Assembly (NCBI GenBank): GCA_001802125.1 | Contig: MGZK01000144.1 | Coordinates: 1 to 47,008, forward strand | From: Geobacteraceae bacterium GWC2_55_20 | Lineage (GTDB): Bacteria > Desulfobacterota > Desulfuromonadia > Geobacterales > Pseudopelobacteraceae | Length of the DNA: 47,008 nt | Direction: 5' to 3' | Part shown: positions 45,167 to 47,008 of the stretch, piece after piece | Layout: each line of letters begins with the position of its first letter | How positions within the stretch are numbered: position 1 is the first letter of the stretch | The notes under the pieces: model-generated | What the model was told of the DNA's origin: nothing | Databases searched by the model: none | What the model saw: the letters and a program-made list of their open reading frames with translations, nothing else | Position numbers and translations under genes: made by a program

Positions 45167-45598
45167 TCAAGGGCGGAAATTGTGCAGGTAGGTGACGGAG
45201 GAGGAGTTGATCGTCGAGGTGATCAATGCACGAGCAAATATCAATAAGTCAAGCCTGACCCCGGCGCACTGCCCGCTTCCCACCAACAGCGCTGTCTTAC
45301 TGCCATCCGATAATAGCCAGACTTTGGGATGAAAGCTGCCTTTGCAGTTCACCGGCATAACCATGTAACTCGTACTTGCATGGCGTAAACTAGCAGCCTC
45401 AAACATTGCTTGACGATAACCAAACTGGTCGCAAAGGATGAGGCAGCGCTTTAACTTACTCTTATCAACAATACATGGCCAAACTACAGATTCGAAAAAT
45501 GTCAGGCTAAGCGTGTAGGTTGTGCCAAAAACGTGAGTAGGCTTTAGGGCAGAAAAAACCTCTGAGAGTTTCATACTGTCTATAAATTCAGATGTCAT
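45167..45598 (-). pseudogene. truncated phospholipase-D-like protein
   Basis: The open frame encodes 143 residues. The first ~110 resemble the N-terminal half of PLD-superfamily proteins found with helicases and defence genes: GTTYTLSLTFFE near the start and HPKVWLLSDG...ALLVGSGQ, with the H-x-K of one HKD motif. Normal proteins continue with GSxNLT and a second half. Here the frame instead reads into the direct repeat at 45236-45262 and then stops, so the gene is cut at the cassette border. The remaining C-terminal part is not seen. Confidence 0.6.
45236..45262. repeat. direct repeat, right copy, bordering the accessory cassette
   Basis: AAATATCAATAAGTCAAGCC followed by TGACCCC, same orientation as the left copy at 42130-42157. 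It lies inside the truncated PLD-like frame, exactly where similarity to the PLD family ends. Confidence 0.6.
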
Positions 45599-45779
45599 CC
45601 GCTACCCCTGTCTTTGACAAGACCTTTGCTCCGATGATCAGGCTGTCGATTATCTTCATTATTGAAGTGTCCCAGGGGTAAAACTCTTGATGGGCCATCC
45701 AGTCATTAGCAAGGCACTTGAGCGGTTCTGACAGCGATATCTGTATGAAAAAGCCGGAGATTATTTCCCTCATCATCAC
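45588..45779 (-). CDS. hypothetical small protein or gene remnant
   Basis: A 63-codon frame, with a start among GTG/ATG codons near 45779, ending in an 11-base overlap with the PLD-like frame. No family is recognised. The overlap suggests it was co-translated with the PLD-like gene; it may be a whole small gene or the 3' end of a longer one. Confidence 0.35.
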   Translation of the reverse strand: MMMREIISGFFIQISLSEPLKCLANDWMAHQEFYPWDTSIMKIIDSLIIGAKVLSKTGVADDI

Positions 45780-46115
45780 CCACCCCGCTGATTATCCTCA
45801 AACATCTCCACCGGCAATGAACAAAGCAATTATGAAGGATGAATTATGAATGTTGAAACACCTCTTCCCGGTGCATCTGCATAAACTATTCATCCGGCGG
45901 AAACAGCATCAACTCATCATGTGTCCATCGCTTGCCTCGTGAGATGCTATTCTCCAGAAAATCAAAAAGCCGCTCCACCAGTCCATACCGGTAAAGCGGC
46001 TTCTGTCATTTATCTAACACGATCCCACTCCATAACCAACCCCATAACATAAATGATCGCCCACGTTACTCCGGCAACGCCTGCCTGTCAACGGATCAGA
46101 CCAAAAAACGCACCC
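45780..46115. other. intergenic region with a coding-like remnant and a hairpin
   Basis: About 335 bases without a complete gene. On the minus strand, roughly 45890-46010 can be read as an uninterrupted 38-codon segment (LYRYGLVERLFDFLENS, then RWTHDELMLFPPDE and a stop) that looks coding but has no start. AAGCCGCT (45967-45974) and AGCGGCTT (45995-46002) form a stem followed on the minus strand by TTTTTGATTTT, which could terminate the gene at 46116-46457. Confidence 0.4.
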
Positions 46116-46457
46116 TCACTCCCCATCCGTCCCAACCAACCCTTTCGCATCGTCTTCATTCACATATGGCTCCGAATCCCACAATTCGCGATAAGCGTTG
46201 ATGTAGTCTGCCGTGGCGGCGGGGTCGATATCAAAGTAATGGCGGCAGAGACGGCGATAGAGCAGAAGCGCTTGCTCGTGGCCGCAGAAATCAAGCAAAC
46301 CATCGAGCGTCTGTTCGATCTGCCGGACATCGCGGCTGCGGGTAGCGATAATGGTTTCAACCACCGGCGTATATTGGGCCACGGCAATTGCTTGCACCCC
46401 CTGCATCTGTTCGGCAATGGCACTAATGGACTGGAGGAGCGTGTCGTAGTCTTTCAT
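46116..46457 (-). CDS. conserved-looking hypothetical protein
   Basis: A 113-residue, mostly helical, acidic protein with no membrane segment. The N-terminal helix reads YDTLLQSISAIAEQMQGVQAI; the middle part has DVRQIEQTLDGLLDFCGHEQALLLYRRLCRHYF, well-formed amphipathic helices. The ribosome site is weak. No domain is recognised. Confidence 0.5.
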   Translation of the reverse strand: MKDYDTLLQSISAIAEQMQGVQAIAVAQYTPVVETIIATRSRDVRQIEQTLDGLLDFCGHEQALLLYRRLCRHYFDIDPAATADYINAYRELWDSEPYVNEDDAKGLVGTDGE

Positions 46458-46581
46458 AGTAATTTTCTTTTCTACCGGATGGCGATCTGATTGTTAATAA
46501 TGACAAAAAGTTCTTGTGAATTCCGGTACCGGGCGATGTCCGTAAGCGAACTGTAGTTACAATTGAACCCAGAAAAAGCAG

Positions 46582-46740
46582 TTAACCGCCGATGAACGCA
46601 GATAAACGCCGCCAGAAGTAGGCGCTTCTAAGCGAGAAGTCAAAAACTTGAACCAAATACTGGTTTAACCCATAAGGTGATTAATTTTTTGATGTAAGTA
46701 CAGGTTTTATCGGCGTGCATCCGTTTTTCTCGGCGGTTAA
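46582..46740. repeat. fold-back (MITE-like) element
   Basis: The 30-base ends (46582-46611 and 46711-46740) are imperfect reverse complements, with about 23 of 30 paired. Outer words are TTAACCGCCGA and TCGGCGGTTAA. The interior of about 100 bases is AT-rich and non-coding. Words like AACCGCCGATGAACGCAGAT recur in intergenic repeats of this bacterial group, as far as I recall; this was not checked. Confidence 0.45.
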
Positions 46741-46786
46741 TTGCCTTTTTCAGGTTAAAGTTACGTTGTGTAATCACGTTAATAAC

Positions 46787-46831
46787 AAAAAAACCGCTAA
46801 ACCGGCATTTTCTGCGGTTCAGCGGTTTTTT
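46787..46831. terminator. Rho-independent terminator of argG
   Basis: AAAAAACCGCT-A-AACCG pairs with CGGTT-C-AGCGGTTTTTT around a 10-base loop. T-runs flank it on both strands. It lies 25 bases past the argG stop. Confidence 0.88.
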
Positions 46832-46855
46832 CATCATCCTCATATTACAAAGTTG

Positions 46856-47008
46856 TTACTTCTTCCTGTTGGCCTGCATCAGCGACCTGATCTTCAACCT
46901 CAGCGCGTTGATCTTGATGAAGCCCTCGGCGTCGGCCTGGTTAAAGACCTGGTCCTTCTCGAAGGTGGCAAAGTCCAGGTTGAAGAGCGAATCTGACTCG
47001 GACTTGCG
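46856..47008 (-). CDS. argG: argininosuccinate synthase, C-terminal end (partial)
   Basis: Fifty C-terminal residues before a TAA stop; the rest lies beyond the right edge. The segment [19 protein letters not shown] and the tail [17 protein letters not shown] match the end of bacterial ArgG. The enzyme joins citrulline and aspartate to make the substrate of ArgH, whose gene is on the same strand 4.9 kb downstream. Confidence 0.85.
   Translation of the reverse strand, partial: RKSESDSLFNLDFATFEKDQVFNQADAEGFIKINALRLKIRSLMQANRKK

Larger units (their letters stand above)
46458..46855. other. intergenic region upstream of the hypothetical gene and downstream of argG
   Basis: About 400 bases holding a fold-back element (46582-46740) and the argG terminator (46787-46831). 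A 67-codon minus-strand frame across 46640-46843 runs through the terminator hairpin and is not a credible gene. Confidence 0.6.

Noticed and set aside
46640-46843. 67-codon minus-strand frame downstream of argG
   Set aside because: It runs through the argG terminator hairpin and the fold-back element and is Lys/Arg-rich by composition.

Overview
The window looks like a chromosomal segment of a Geobacterales (Geobacter-type) deltaproteobacterium. The evidence is a 14-gene nuoA-N operon with separate nuoC and nuoD, an F0 cluster (atpZ-atpI-atpB-atpE) that stands apart from any F1 genes, hemL between nuo and atp, argG/argH, a multihaem nitrite reductase, a group 3 [NiFe] hydrogenase and a diguanylate cyclase wired to a chemosensory operon. 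The genus assignment is an inference from gene content and order.

Layout. (1) 1-1819, minus: small and (truncated) large subunits of an Mvh-type [NiFe] hydrogenase. (2) 1871-4192, minus: a PocR-PAS-GAF histidine kinase. (3) 4260-14168, minus: a chemosensory operon (CheW, CheW, MCP, CheB, CheR-TPR, CheA-REC, REC, Hpt-REC-REC-GGDEF) with mostly overlapping genes. It resembles the Wsp surface-sensing system, with c-di-GMP as the likely output. (4) 14399-16434, minus: an octahaem nitrite reductase translationally coupled to a NapF-like ferredoxin with a Tat-like leader. (5) 16838-17779, plus: Bcp peroxiredoxin and a rubrerythrin-like protein. (6) 17924-19335, minus: hpt and prmC. (7) 19459-34590, minus: complete nuoA-N for respiratory complex I. 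(8) 35109-38101, plus: hemL, atpZ, atpI, atpB, atpE. (9) 38192-41899, minus: argH, an ExeA/GspA-like ATPase, a GspB-like protein and a lipoprotein. (10) about 42.1-46.8 kb: an accessory stretch separating argH from argG, followed by the 3' end of argG at the right edge.

The core part is respiratory. Complex I, the ATP synthase membrane sector, haem synthesis and the nitrite reductase serve electron transport and energy conservation, while the chemosensory/GGDEF operon probably controls surface behaviour. The accessory stretch carries, on the minus strand and tightly packed, a winged-helix regulator, a nucleotidyltransferase-like protein, an HNH-endonuclease N-terminal remnant, a NERD-nuclease-like protein with a zinc ribbon, and a four-helix-bundle/zinc-ribbon fusion. 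Two direct copies of a ~27-bp repeat bracket exactly this block, and the right copy truncates a phospholipase-D-like gene. This bracketed cassette, with a perfect palindrome in front of its first gene, is the best candidate in the window for a poorly described defence- or toxin-antitoxin-like module. Other points of note are a Tyr-x-Cys motif in the nitrite reductase, a Na+-type ligand set in the ATP synthase c subunit, and an identical bipartite motif upstream of both hemL and atpZ.
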